A stretch of 64,000 nt of DNA from Asanoa ishikariensis (lineage in GTDB: Bacteria > Actinomycetota > Actinomycetes > Mycobacteriales > Micromonosporaceae): positions 186,001-250,000 of the forward strand of contig NZ_FNQB01000001.1 in assembly GCF_900107455.1 (NCBI RefSeq). Direction: 5' to 3'. The notes beneath the pieces were generated by a model that did not search any database, had not been told where the DNA came from, and was given only the letters and a program-made list of their open reading frames with translations. Shown piece by piece: positions 8,420 through 16,300 of the stretch (position 1 is its first letter; every line of letters starts with the position of its first letter). Position numbers and translations under genes: made by a program.

Positions 8420-9367
8420 ATGCCGGGAACGCCGCCCACCAGGTACGTCTTCCTCGGGCCCGAGGGGACCTTCGCCGAGCAGGCGCTGCGCACGATTCCG
8501 GCCGCCGAGCGCGGTCAGCGCACGCCGGCCCGGAGCGTGGGTGAGGCACTCGACGCGGTGCGCTCGGGCGACGCCGACGCGGCGCTGGTTCCGCTGGAGA
8601 ACTCGATCGGCGGTGGCGTGGGCGTCACCCTCGACGAGATGGTCGCCGGCTCGCCGCTGGTGATCACCCGCGAGGTGGTGCTGCCGGTCGAGTTCGTGCT
8701 GGCCGCTCGCGCCGGTGTCACCCTCGCCGACATCCGTTCGGTCGCCGCCCACCCGCAGGCGTCCACCCAGTGCCGGGGCTGGTTGCGCGACAACCTGCCG
8801 GACGCGGTCGTCGTCGACGTGCTGTCCAACGGCGCCGCCGCGCGCAGTGCCGCGACCGGCGAGCACGACGCGGCGATCTGCGCGGCGATCGGGGCCGCGC
8901 AGCAGCGACTGACCGTGCTCGCCGAGAAGATCGCCGACCACGGCGACGCGGTGACCCGGTTCGTGCTGGTCTCCCGCCCGGGCACCCCGCCGCCACCGAC
9001 CGGCGACGACCGCACCTCGCTGGCCGTGTACATCGCGCACGACCGAGTCGGTGTGCTGCTCGCGGTGCTGATGGAGCTCGCGGTGCGCGGGGTCAACCTG
9101 ACCCGCATCGAGTCCCGCCCGACCGGCGAGGCGCTCGGCCGCTACGCGTTCTTCCTCGACTGCACCGGGCACGTGGCCGACGACCGGATGGGCGAGGCGC
9201 TGCGCGGTCTGCGCCGGGTCAGCGCGGAGGTGCGCTTCCTGGGCTCGTACCCGCGGCACCGGTGGACCGGGTCTGAGAGCGACGGTCCGGTGCAGGCGCC
9301 GCCCGGCCAGTCTGATGTGGACTACGCGGACGCCGCGGCCTGGCTGGCCCGCATCCGCCAGGGCTAG
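8420..9367 (+). CDS. pheA: Prephenate dehydratase
   Basis: 315 residues, typical of monofunctional actinobacterial prephenate dehydratases, which convert prephenate to phenylpyruvate in phenylalanine biosynthesis. The catalytic domain (residues 5-185) opens with FLGPEGTFAEQAL and ends with the TRF motif (AVTRFVLVS, about 177). A regulatory ACT domain follows (about 197-275) with the ESRPTG phenylalanine-binding motif, so feedback inhibition by Phe is expected. A 40-residue non-conserved tail ends it. Converges on the lipoprotein gene with only 3 nt between stop codons. Confidence 0.96.
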   Translation: MPGTPPTRYVFLGPEGTFAEQALRTIPAAERGQRTPARSVGEALDAVRSGDADAALVPLENSIGGGVGVTLDEMVAGSPLVITREVVLPVEFVLAARAGVTLADIRSVAAHPQASTQCRGWLRDNLPDAVVVDVLSNGAAARSAATGEHDAAICAAIGAAQQRLTVLAEKIADHGDAVTRFVLVSRPGTPPPPTGDDRTSLAVYIAHDRVGVLLAVLMELAVRGVNLTRIESRPTGEALGRYAFFLDCTGHVADDRMGEALRGLRRVSAEVRFLGSYPRHRWTGSESDGPVQAPPGQSDVDYADAAAWLARIRQG

Positions 9368-9370
9368 TCC

Positions 9371-9886
9371 CTAGAGCGACGGCGGCAGCGCGTCGCAGGC
9401 GGCCGAGCGGATGCCGGCCGGTGCGCCGGCGCGCACCTCGATGCTGCACACGTCGGTGCCGGCGGTGATCAGCCGCAGTGTGTTGCCTCTGATCTCGCTG
9501 ACCGCCTGGAGCGGGCCGTTGTTGGTGTCCAGCACGCTCCACTGCCAGGTGCCGGCGCACATCGGGCCGACGGTCACCCGGCCGTTGTACGACGACGCGA
9601 GCATCCCGCGCCGCTTGAGCAGCGTGATCACCTGGGCAGCGGAGGGGCGGCCGCCGCACGCGACCGCAGGGCTGTCCGGGAAACCGGTCGTCGCGGTCGG
9701 GCTCGATGGCGGCGGCGGCAGTGGTGGCTGGGGCGGCAGCGTGCTCGCGCTGGGGCTGGCGGTCGCCGAGGGACGGGGGACCGTCGTGCCGGGCGGGTTC
9801 AGCTCCGGTGGGGTGCCGCAACCGGCCGCGAGCAGGGTGACCGTCGCGGAGACGGCAAGCATGCCAAGGGGGATGGGGCGGCGCAC
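9371..9886 (-). CDS. Putative secreted lipoprotein, unknown function
   Basis: 171 residues starting with GTG. An N-terminal hydrophobic stretch ends in the lipobox LAAGC (Cys about residue 23), so a lipid-anchored exported protein is predicted. A Pro/Ser/Thr-rich linker (about 26-68) leads to a compact domain of about 100 residues containing four cysteines (AVACGG, GPMCAG, DVCSI, SAACD), probably two disulfides. I do not recognise the fold. It is convergent with pheA and downstream of the ACT-domain gene, with a 55-nt gap. Confidence 0.75.
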   Translation of the reverse strand: MRRPIPLGMLAVSATVTLLAAGCGTPPELNPPGTTVPRPSATASPSASTLPPQPPLPPPPSSPTATTGFPDSPAVACGGRPSAAQVITLLKRRGMLASSYNGRVTVGPMCAGTWQWSVLDTNNGPLQAVSEIRGNTLRLITAGTDVCSIEVRAGAPAGIRSAACDALPPSL

Positions 9887-9941
9887 GGTACCTCGGGGTG
9901 GGGCATCGGCTGGGGTGAGGGCCAGATCATCGTATGCCCGG

Positions 9942-10334
9942 TCAGACAGTCACCGGATGGCCGGCCTGGCCGAGCGTGGCGACCGCTTCCGCCAGGCGCA
10001 CGCTGGGCACGAGGAGGTAGTCGGTGTCGTAGGTGGAGAACGCCATGATGTTGACGCGGGCCGCGGCCAGCGGGGCGACCATCGAGGCCAGGATGCCGGT
10101 CAGCGCGAAGTCCAGCGGGCCGACGACTCGCAGGCAGCGCCAGGGTGCCTCCGCGGTCGCGCCGTCGGGCACGCGGTCGGCCCGGCAGATCACCGAGACC
10201 TCGTCGGCCGTCCAGGTCACCGACACCACGGCGTCCTTGGCGGCGCTGCCGTCGACCAGGGCCGGCGGGAGCGCCGAGCCGGCCGGCAGCCGGCACACCG
10301 CGTAGTCCTCCGGCAAAAGATCAAGGGCAGGCAT
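9942..10334 (-). CDS. ACT-domain-containing protein
   Basis: 130 residues containing two tandem small alpha/beta units; the second (about 66-125) has the DFALTGILASMVAPLAAARVNIMAFSTYDTDYLLV pattern (split here by description: G-I-L-A, N-I-M-A-F, T-D-Y-L-L-V) of ACT/CASTOR-like amino-acid sensors. No enzyme domain is fused, so it is probably a stand-alone amino-acid-binding or allosteric protein. It lies near pheA, but on the opposite strand and beyond the lipoprotein gene, so a functional link is only suggestive. No Shine-Dalgarno is evident. Confidence 0.8.
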   Translation of the reverse strand: MPALDLLPEDYAVCRLPAGSALPPALVDGSAAKDAVVSVTWTADEVSVICRADRVPDGATAEAPWRCLRVVGPLDFALTGILASMVAPLAAARVNIMAFSTYDTDYLLVPSVRLAEAVATLGQAGHPVTV

Positions 10335-10451
10335 GAGAGGAAGAGTACGACCAGACTGCCTCCCGGAAGAACTTTTTCCCGGTCGGTAGTGGGCGGGCCA
10401 ACCCGTTCGTCGTAGTGGTGGAAGCTGACGCCAAGTGGAAAGGAACTAGAG

Positions 10452-10802
10452 ATGAAGTACTTGTTTCTGATCTGCGTCGAGGCACCCGGCAACGAACCGG
10501 GAGCGGAGTCCGTCGATGCGGCCGGTGGGCCGATGCCGGTCGAGGACTGGGTCACGGAGATGGACACGCGGGGCGCGCGGCTGGACGGCAACCGCGTCCG
10601 GCCGGGCTCGGACGCCACCACGGTGCGGGTGCGCAACGGGGAGGTGGTGGTGCTCGACGGGCCGTACGCGGAGACCAAGGAGCAGATCGCCGGCTTCGAC
10701 ATCATCGAGGCGGCGAATCTCGACGAGGCCATCGAAATCGCCGCGAAGCACCCGATGGCCTGGGCCGGCATGGTCGACGTCCGGCCGTACTGGACCGAAT
10801 GA
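10452..10802 (+). CDS. YCII-related (DGPF) domain protein
   Basis: 116 residues with the [19 protein letters not shown] segment (residues 74-92) that defines the DGPF/YCII ferredoxin-like fold. These proteins regularly precede ECF sigma factors of the SigJ-like type with a C-terminal extension, exactly as here; the start codon of the sigma factor overlaps this stop (ATGA). Role unknown, possibly a small-molecule-binding modulator of the sigma factor. AGGA lies 9 nt before the ATG. Expressed from the 117-bp intergenic space divergent to the ACT gene. Confidence 0.9.
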   Translation: MKYLFLICVEAPGNEPGAESVDAAGGPMPVEDWVTEMDTRGARLDGNRVRPGSDATTVRVRNGEVVVLDGPYAETKEQIAGFDIIEAANLDEAIEIAAKHPMAWAGMVDVRPYWTE

Positions 10803-12028
10803 CCGGCATAGACATCGACGCCGAGGTCGCCGCCGTCTACCGCGCGGAGTGGGGTCGCGTGGTGGCGGCGGTGATCCGGCTGACGGGTGACTGGGACCTC
10901 GCGGAGGAGTGCGCCCAGGACGCGTTCGCGAAGGCGCTGGAGCGCTGGCGGCACGAGGGTGTGCCGTCGCGCCCCGGCGGCTGGCTGGTGGTGACGGCGC
11001 GAAACAGGGCGCTCGACCGGGTACGCCGGGCCGCCGTCGAGGCCGAGAAGCTGCGGGAGGTGGTCCGGATGACCCAACCGGAGCCACTGGTGCCGCACAG
11101 CATCCCGGACGACCGGCTAGAGCTGATCTTCACCTGCTGCCACCCGGCCCTCGACCAGGAGGCGCAGGTCGCGCTGACCCTGCGCACCCTGGCGGGGCTT
11201 TCGACGGCGGAGATCGCCCGGGCGTTCTTGCTGCCGGAGAAGACGATGGCCCAGCGACTCTTCCGGGCTAAGAGCAAGATCCGCAATGCGGCGATCCCGT
11301 TCCGGGTGCCGCCCGACCACCTGCTGCCGGACCGCCTGGCGGCCGTGCTCGCGGTGGTCTATCTGCTTTTCAACGAGGGGTACGCGGCGACGGCCGGCAC
11401 CGACCTCGTCCGGGTCGACCTGACGGCCGAGGCGATCCGGCTGGCCGAGGTGCTGGTCGCGCTGATGCCCGACGAGCCGGAAGCGGCGGGCCTGCTCGCG
11501 TTGCTGACCCTGCACGACGCCCGCCGGGCGGCCCGGCTCGATGCCGCCGGCGATCTCGTGCCACTGGAGGACCAGGACCGGGGGCGCTGGGACACCACCC
11601 GGATCGCGTGGGCGGATGCTCTGTTGCACCGCGCGTTGCGGCGTGGCCGCCCGGGTCCGTACCAGATCCAGGCCGCCATCGCCGCCGTCCACGCGACCGC
11701 ACCGACAGCCGCCGACACGGACTGGACAGAGATCGCCGGCCTCTACCGAGAACTGGCCAAGCTGATCCCGTCCCCAGTGGTCGAGCTCAACCGCGCGGTC
11801 GCGGTGGCAATGGCCGACGGTCCGCAGGCCGGCCTGGCCCTGGTAGACCGACTGGCCGCGACGGGAGCCCTGCAGGGCTACTACCTGCTTCCAGCCACCC
11901 GGGCCGACCTACTGCGCCGCCTGAACCGCCGTGCGGACGCGATCGCCGCCTACGACGAGGCCCTAACCCTGACCACGTCGGATCCCGAACGCCGCTACCT
12001 GCTCCGCCGCCGAGCGGAAATGGCGTAG
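10799..12028 (+). CDS. ECF sigma factor with C-terminal TPR-like extension (DUF6596 type)
   Basis: 409 residues from the ATG at 10799, which overlaps the preceding stop by 4 nt; the longer in-frame extension to 10415 is the shadow of the YCII gene. Region 2 spans about 12-80 ([20 protein letters not shown]) and region 4 about 110-165 ([27 protein letters not shown] split by description: [11 protein letters not shown]). The C-terminal 230 residues are the helical extension of the family, thought to control the factor in place of an anti-sigma. No anti-sigma gene adjoins. The last 20 codons are duplicated just downstream (see repeat). Confidence 0.92.
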   Translation: MTGIDIDAEVAAVYRAEWGRVVAAVIRLTGDWDLAEECAQDAFAKALERWRHEGVPSRPGGWLVVTARNRALDRVRRAAVEAEKLREVVRMTQPEPLVPHSIPDDRLELIFTCCHPALDQEAQVALTLRTLAGLSTAEIARAFLLPEKTMAQRLFRAKSKIRNAAIPFRVPPDHLLPDRLAAVLAVVYLLFNEGYAATAGTDLVRVDLTAEAIRLAEVLVALMPDEPEAAGLLALLTLHDARRAARLDAAGDLVPLEDQDRGRWDTTRIAWADALLHRALRRGRPGPYQIQAAIAAVHATAPTAADTDWTEIAGLYRELAKLIPSPVVELNRAVAVAMADGPQAGLALVDRLAATGALQGYYLLPATRADLLRRLNRRADAIAAYDEALTLTTSDPERRYLLRRRAEMA

Positions 12029-12106
12029 CTGCGAGGGCTTGACCACGTCGGACCCCGGACGCCGCTATCCGCTGGGCCGCCGCGCGGAAATGGCAAAGCC
12101 GTGAGG
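11971..12106 (+). repeat. Imperfect tandem duplication of the sigma-factor gene 3' end
   Basis: Two copies at an exact 70-nt offset: 11971-12036 (sigma-gene tail, stop and 8 nt beyond) and 12041-12106. I count 55 identical positions of 66. Copy 2 still encodes the same frame (T-T-S-D-P-G-R-R-Y-P) but sits after the stop codon, so it is a non-coding remnant, not a gene. Confidence 0.85.
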
Positions 12107-12206
12107 CCCGGCCTCGCGGACCTGGCAAGCGACGCGAAGCGAGCGGTCCCCGGCGGGAGCGACGGTCGGAACCACCGCGAACCCGGGAACGGATCTAAAT
12201 GTTGTT

Positions 12207-12695
12207 CTAGACCGTTGCGAAGAAGGTCAGGCTGCCTACGGTTTCGCCGTCGCGTTGTAGCGGTGTGGCGATCGCGTCGACCGTTGCGTCGGAATTGTCG
12301 TGGTTGACGCGCAACAGCCCCCTCGCCTGGCGGCCGGAGGTGACCGCGAGCAGTGGCGGGATCTTGTCGACCTCGGTCTCGGTGAGCTCGCTGCGGGCGG
12401 CCGTGAAGTCGACCAGGCGCAGACCGGCGTCGAGCAGCGGGAGGCCGACCGCGGTGCGCGGGTCGGCGAGACCCAGCAGGGTGCAACACGCGGCGGATGC
12501 GGCGACGATGGTCATCGAACTGTCGATGACCAGGCAGGGCTCGTCAGCCGCGAACACCGTCTCGGCCCAGCGGTCGAAGCTGGTCGACCACGGTCCAGCG
12601 GACCAGGCGGCACCCGCGGGTGGGCCAGTGGTCGGCTCCACGCCATCGGAGTCGCCAGGTGCCAAGACCTCAAGCTCGAGTTCTACGTGCGCCAC
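12207..12695 (-). CDS. PAS-domain protein
   Basis: 162 residues, GTG start with AGGAGG 4 nt upstream. After an acidic, Pro/Gly-rich leader (1-45), residues 50-160 form a PAS fold: CLVIDSSMTIVAASAACCTLLGL then the G-L-P-L-L-D and R-D-G-E-T-V-G-S-L-T-F-F pattern of the terminal beta-strands. No output domain is attached, so it probably senses a ligand or redox state and signals by protein contact. Similar stand-alone PAS proteins are common in Micromonosporaceae. The 178 bp before it on the left hold only the sigma-tail duplication. Confidence 0.8.
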   Translation of the reverse strand: MAHVELELEVLAPGDSDGVEPTTGPPAGAAWSAGPWSTSFDRWAETVFAADEPCLVIDSSMTIVAASAACCTLLGLADPRTAVGLPLLDAGLRLVDFTAARSELTETEVDKIPPLLAVTSGRQARGLLRVNHDNSDATVDAIATPLQRDGETVGSLTFFATV

Positions 12696-12804
12696 CGCGC
12701 CTCCTGTGCATCGCCGGCAGTTGCCCCACCGTCACGCTAACCGGTGATTCGCGTGCCGACGACCCTCCAGTCGGCCAGTGCTGCGGATGGTAGCGCCGCA
12801 GCGG

Positions 12805-13530
12805 TCAACGGCGGGTGGCCAGTTTGGTCGAAGCGGTTCGGCCGTCCTCGTACCACCGGTAGCCGCCGCCGCTGTGTCCCATGTTGAGCCACGTGCTGGG
12901 CTGGCTCGCAACGTGAGACAGTTTTTCGGCGGTGGCCGAGCTGATCCGGTCGCCTCCGGCCACGAGCAGGCGGTCGAGCTCGCGGTGGGTCGCGACCAGG
13001 CAGTCCTTGGGTAGCCCGTAGACGCTGATGACGCCAGAACCGACGAACGTCAACACTGGCGTCACCGGAATGCTGTGACCCGTAGCGCCGCTGAGCGCCT
13101 TGGAGGCGCGCTTGGCGTCACGGATGGCCTCCGAGACATAGGGCGGGCGCTTGCCGCTGATCTGGACCACGTCACCGGCCACCATCACGCGGGCCCGGCC
13201 GTGGTCGGCGATCGTCACGGCGAACAGGCCGCTGGGCCCGATCACCAAGAAACCGGCCTGGTCGTCGGCGCCGGTGAACAGCGCGTCGAACGAGTCGGTG
13301 CGGGGCCACTCCACCACGTGCCACGAGGGGCCGAGGTGCTCGATGCGGTTGAGGGCACGTGCGCCGGCCGCTTCGATGCGGCGGGCGTCTCGTTCGGCCC
13401 GCCGACGGCGGGCCCAGTCCATCGGTCGTGGACGTGCGGCTTCGAGTAGGTCGGGGTGGTTGGATTCTGCGCTCGGCAGAGCTCGTCGGGGGGTGAGGGG
13501 GACGGCTCGACGCGCAGGAAATACGGTCAT
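12805..13530 (-). CDS. NERD-like (nuclease-related) domain protein
   Basis: 241 residues from the ATG at 13530 with GGAGG 5-6 nt upstream; an extra in-frame start at 13545 exists. An N-terminal Arg-rich helix (about 35-65, WARRRRAERDARRIEAAGAR) is followed by a domain resembling NERD: HVVEWPRTDSFDALFTGADDQAGFLVIGPSGLFAVTIADHG, in which the D-x-L-x-x-G and G-P-S-G-L-F-x-V segments are typical. The usual catalytic lysine context (V-D-x-K) is not evident, so nuclease activity is doubtful. Monocistronic by context. Confidence 0.65.
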   Translation of the reverse strand: MTVFPARRAVPLTPRRALPSAESNHPDLLEAARPRPMDWARRRRAERDARRIEAAGARALNRIEHLGPSWHVVEWPRTDSFDALFTGADDQAGFLVIGPSGLFAVTIADHGRARVMVAGDVVQISGKRPPYVSEAIRDAKRASKALSGATGHSIPVTPVLTFVGSGVISVYGLPKDCLVATHRELDRLLVAGGDRISSATAEKLSHVASQPSTWLNMGHSGGGYRWYEDGRTASTKLATRR

Positions 13531-13624
13531 CGCTGCCTCCGGCAAGGGCGAGCTTTGGCTGTCTAACTACCGTACGTGGTGACACCAGTACTCTTGCAAG
13601 ACGTACCGGGGGAATGAGTGCGGA

Positions 13625-13639
13625 TGAATGCCGCATTCA
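13625..13639. promoter_or_regulatory. ARG-box-like inverted repeat upstream of arcA
   Basis: TGAAT-GCCGC-ATTCA, 51 nt before the arcA start codon. The half-sites equal those of the classical ArgR box (TGAAT/ATTCA) but the spacer is 5 rather than 4 nt, so ArgR binding is only a hypothesis. Confidence 0.35.
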
Positions 13640-13677
13640 CGGTACGGCTCTTTTCCCGGATGGTGACAACCACGGCC

Positions 13678-13683
13678 TAGGCT
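13678..13683 (+). promoter_or_regulatory. Candidate -10 box of a leaderless arcA promoter
   Basis: TAGGCT, 7 nt before the arcA GTG, no Shine-Dalgarno; same hexamer and spacing as at pheA. Confidence 0.55.
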
Positions 13684-13690
13684 CGGGCCC

Positions 13691-14896
13691 GTGACGAACT
13701 ACGTCGGAAGCGAAGTAGGCCGGTTGGCGACTGTGCTCCTGCACCGGCCCGGGCGGGAGTTAGCGCGTCTGACCCCGCGAAACAACGATTCGCTGCTGTT
13801 CGACGGCATCCCGTGGGTGGGCCGGGCCCAAGAGGAACACGATACCTTCGCCGCGGCCCTCCGCGCACGTGGTGTCGAGGTCCTCTACGTGTCCCAGTTG
13901 CTCGCCGAGACGCTGTCGGTGCCGGAGGCGCGAGCGGAAATCACCGCGAGCGTCGTCGACGATCCCCGGCTCGGTGACACCCTGCGCCGCCGGGTCGCCG
14001 ACCATCTGACCTACCTGGACCCGTCGGGCCTCGCCGGGGTGCTGATCGGCGGGTTGGCCCACGACGAGCTGCGCACCAGCGTCGACCGGCCCGGTGGCCT
14101 GGTCTACTCGCTGATGGCGAGCAACGAGTTCGTCATCGACCCGCTGCCCAACCTGCTGTTCACCCGGGACTCGTCGGTCTGGGTGCGCGACCGGGTCGCG
14201 GTCACGAGCCTGGCCATGCCGGCGCGGCGCCGGGAGACCACGCTGACGGACGCGATCTACCGGTTCCATCCGAGGTTCGTCGGCACCCAGTTCGTCTACG
14301 ACGCGAGTCTGGAGCCGGTCGAGGGCGGCGACGTGCTGCTGCTGGCCGAGGGCGTGATCGCGATCGGGGTGGGTGAGCGGACCACGCCGGCGGGCGCGGA
14401 GCGGCTGGCCCGTCGGGTGTTCGAGGCGGAGCTAGCGCACACGATCCTGGTCGTGCCGATCACGCAGGAGCGGGCGACCATGCACCTGGACACCATCGTG
14501 ACGATGGTCGACGCGGACGCCGTCATCATGTATCCGAAATATGCGGACACGCTCCAGGCGTACACCGTGATCGCCGGCGCCGACGGTGAGCCACAGGTCG
14601 ACGGGCCGGCGCCGTTCCTGCGCGCGGCGGCCGACGCCATGGACATCGGCATGCTGCGCGTCATCGACACCGGCCTGGACCCGGTCACCGCCGAACGCGA
14701 GCAGTGGGACGACGGCAACAACACGCTGGCCATCGCGCCTCGGCTGTGCGTCGCCTACGAGCGCAACGTGGAGACCAACGCGCAGCTCGAACGGGCCGGC
14801 ATCGAGGTGATCCGGATCCCCGGCTCCGAGCTTGGCTCGGGCCGGGGCGGACCACGCTGTATGTCGTGCCCGATGCTCCGGAACGGAGTCGGCTAG
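13691..14896 (+). CDS. arcA: Arginine deiminase
   Basis: 401 residues, full length for ADI, which hydrolyses L-arginine to citrulline and ammonia. The guanidine-modifying-enzyme residues are visible: FTRDSSVWVRD with the substrate-binding Asp (about 160), the ATMHLDTIVTMVD segment with the catalytic His (about 265) and the C-terminal GPRCMSCP with nucleophile Cys390. No arcB, arcC or arginine/ornithine antiporter gene adjoins, so this is a solitary ADI rather than an ATP-yielding pathway operon; a role in arginine turnover, pH or ammonia generation is possible. Its stop overlaps that of the convergent DUF5926 gene by 4 nt. Confidence 0.95.
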   Translation: MTNYVGSEVGRLATVLLHRPGRELARLTPRNNDSLLFDGIPWVGRAQEEHDTFAAALRARGVEVLYVSQLLAETLSVPEARAEITASVVDDPRLGDTLRRRVADHLTYLDPSGLAGVLIGGLAHDELRTSVDRPGGLVYSLMASNEFVIDPLPNLLFTRDSSVWVRDRVAVTSLAMPARRRETTLTDAIYRFHPRFVGTQFVYDASLEPVEGGDVLLLAEGVIAIGVGERTTPAGAERLARRVFEAELAHTILVVPITQERATMHLDTIVTMVDADAVIMYPKYADTLQAYTVIAGADGEPQVDGPAPFLRAAADAMDIGMLRVIDTGLDPVTAEREQWDDGNNTLAIAPRLCVAYERNVETNAQLERAGIEVIRIPGSELGSGRGGPRCMSCPMLRNGVG

Positions 14897-15771
14897 CGCA
14901 GGGTGAGCTGGCGGCCGACCAGGCCCTGGCGCGAGCGGCGGGCGGCGGCGTCGAGCGGCGACGTGTCGGCGAGGGCGTCCGCGTAGCGCTTGGCGAACGA
15001 CTCCAACGGCGCCTCCCAGTCGGCCGGGTCCGGGTCGCGGGGAATGTCCCAGACCGGAACCAGTCGACCGTGCGCCCGGAACATGCCGGCGAACTTGGTG
15101 CCGTCGCCGAGCAGCAGGTCGCCGCTGGCCGCGAGTCGGGCCAGCGCGGCCAGCGCGGCGTCCTCGTCGTCGGGCAGCACCCAGCGGACGTGGCCGCGGT
15201 CGGGGACCCGGCACCAGTACGCGGCCTTGGCCGCGGCCAGCCGCACGGTGGGGTAGATCGAGGCATTCGCCCGTTCGAGTGACGCCTTCACGTTGGCGTC
15301 GTCGCCCGCGTCGTCGTCGAGCCAGAAATCGAACCCGTCGTGCAGGGTGACCTCGAGCGGCCCGTCGACGACCAGGTCCTGGAGCACCGGGCCGACGCCG
15401 GCGTGGGCCGGGACGGAGACCGGGCTGCCCGGCGAGGTCTGGAGGGCCCGGATCAGCGCCACCGCGAGGTCGCGTGAGGCGTGCCCGGACTGCACGTGCC
15501 GCTGGAGGCCCAGGAAGATCCGGCCGTCCGGCTTGGTCATCGCCGGCCAGGCCATCGGCAGCACCGTGGCCACGGTGACCGGGCGGTCGCCGAACTCCTC
15601 GATCAGCGCCGGCGTGAGGGTGAGCGGCGCGGAGGCCGCCGGGACCAGCTCACGCAGGGCGATCCACTCGACCTCGTCGACGAAACCCTCGAACGGGCGC
15701 GCCGAGAACATGTCGGGGAGCTTCTCCCGCTTCGGGGTGCCGTCGTTCCTGATCCGGCGCTTCTTACTCAT
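14893..15771 (-). CDS. DUF5926 family protein
   Basis: 292 residues from the ATG at 15771 (M-S-K-K-R-R), the start typical of this actinobacterial family; an extra start 21 nt upstream adds seven non-conserved residues. The Lys/Arg-rich N terminus and following KREKLPDMFSARPFEGF segment are the family hallmark. Some database entries label relatives SecA-like because of the basic N terminus, but no SEC-C or ATPase domain is seen. Function unknown. It lies downstream of the HATPase gene on the same strand with a 54-nt gap. Confidence 0.85.
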   Translation of the reverse strand: MSKKRRIRNDGTPKREKLPDMFSARPFEGFVDEVEWIALRELVPAASAPLTLTPALIEEFGDRPVTVATVLPMAWPAMTKPDGRIFLGLQRHVQSGHASRDLAVALIRALQTSPGSPVSVPAHAGVGPVLQDLVVDGPLEVTLHDGFDFWLDDDAGDDANVKASLERANASIYPTVRLAAAKAAYWCRVPDRGHVRWVLPDDEDAALAALARLAASGDLLLGDGTKFAGMFRAHGRLVPVWDIPRDPDPADWEAPLESFAKRYADALADTSPLDAAARRSRQGLVGRQLTLR

Positions 15772-15825
15772 GGGGAGACAGCCTATTGCCATTGCCGGCG
15801 GGGCACCCGGTCGCGGGGTGGCGTT

Positions 15826-16248
15826 TCACGCCAGCGAGTGTGCGCGTTCCCCGAGCTCCGCCCAGACGCTTTGCCCCTGGCCACCCTGGTCGACGCCCCA
15901 CCGGTCGGCCAGCGCCGAGACGATCTGAAGGCCGCGGCCGTCGAGCGCCTGCGGGCCCGCGGGCCGGGGGCTCGGGCGCACCTGGCCGCCGCCGTCGGTG
16001 ACCCGCACCTCGACCACCCCGGACGTGCTGACACCCCAGTCGACCCGGATCACGCCACCGGGCAGCGGGCGGGCGTGCCGCACGGCGTTGACGACCAACT
16101 CGCCGACCACCGCGACGACGTCGTCGAGCAGGTCCGCCGGCACCGTGCCGGCCAGCTCGGTGGTCAGCCGGTGACGCGCGGCGCGCGCGCCGCGGGCGTG
16201 GTGCGGCACGACCACGTGCCAGGACCGCTCGGCCACCGCCGTCGTCAC
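15826..16248 (-). CDS. HATPase_c-domain anti-sigma-kinase-like protein
   Basis: 140 residues from the GTG at 16248, chosen because GGGAGG lies 6 nt upstream; a longer ATG start at 16266 or 16344 would lack any ribosome site and overlap the kinase gene. The N box (ELVVNAVRHA, about 51-60), the VTDGGG G1 segment and the GRGLQIVSALADRWG G2 box form a GHKL ATP site as in RsbW/SpoIIAB-like anti-sigma factors and the many solo Streptomyces ATP-binding regulators. No anti-anti-sigma or sigma gene is adjacent. It follows the histidine-kinase gene by 52 nt. Confidence 0.85.
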   Translation of the reverse strand: MTTAVAERSWHVVVPHHARGARAARHRLTTELAGTVPADLLDDVVAVVGELVVNAVRHARPLPGGVIRVDWGVSTSGVVEVRVTDGGGQVRPSPRPAGPQALDGRGLQIVSALADRWGVDQGGQGQSVWAELGERAHSLA

Positions 16249-16300
16249 TCCCCGCCTCCCGATCATCGTTACGCGCCGCGACCGTCGCCCACCGCGACCG

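Noticed and set aside
12041-12106. A second small gene or regulatory RNA downstream of the ECF sigma gene
   Set aside because: It is an 83 percent identical copy of the sigma-gene tail with no start or promoter.
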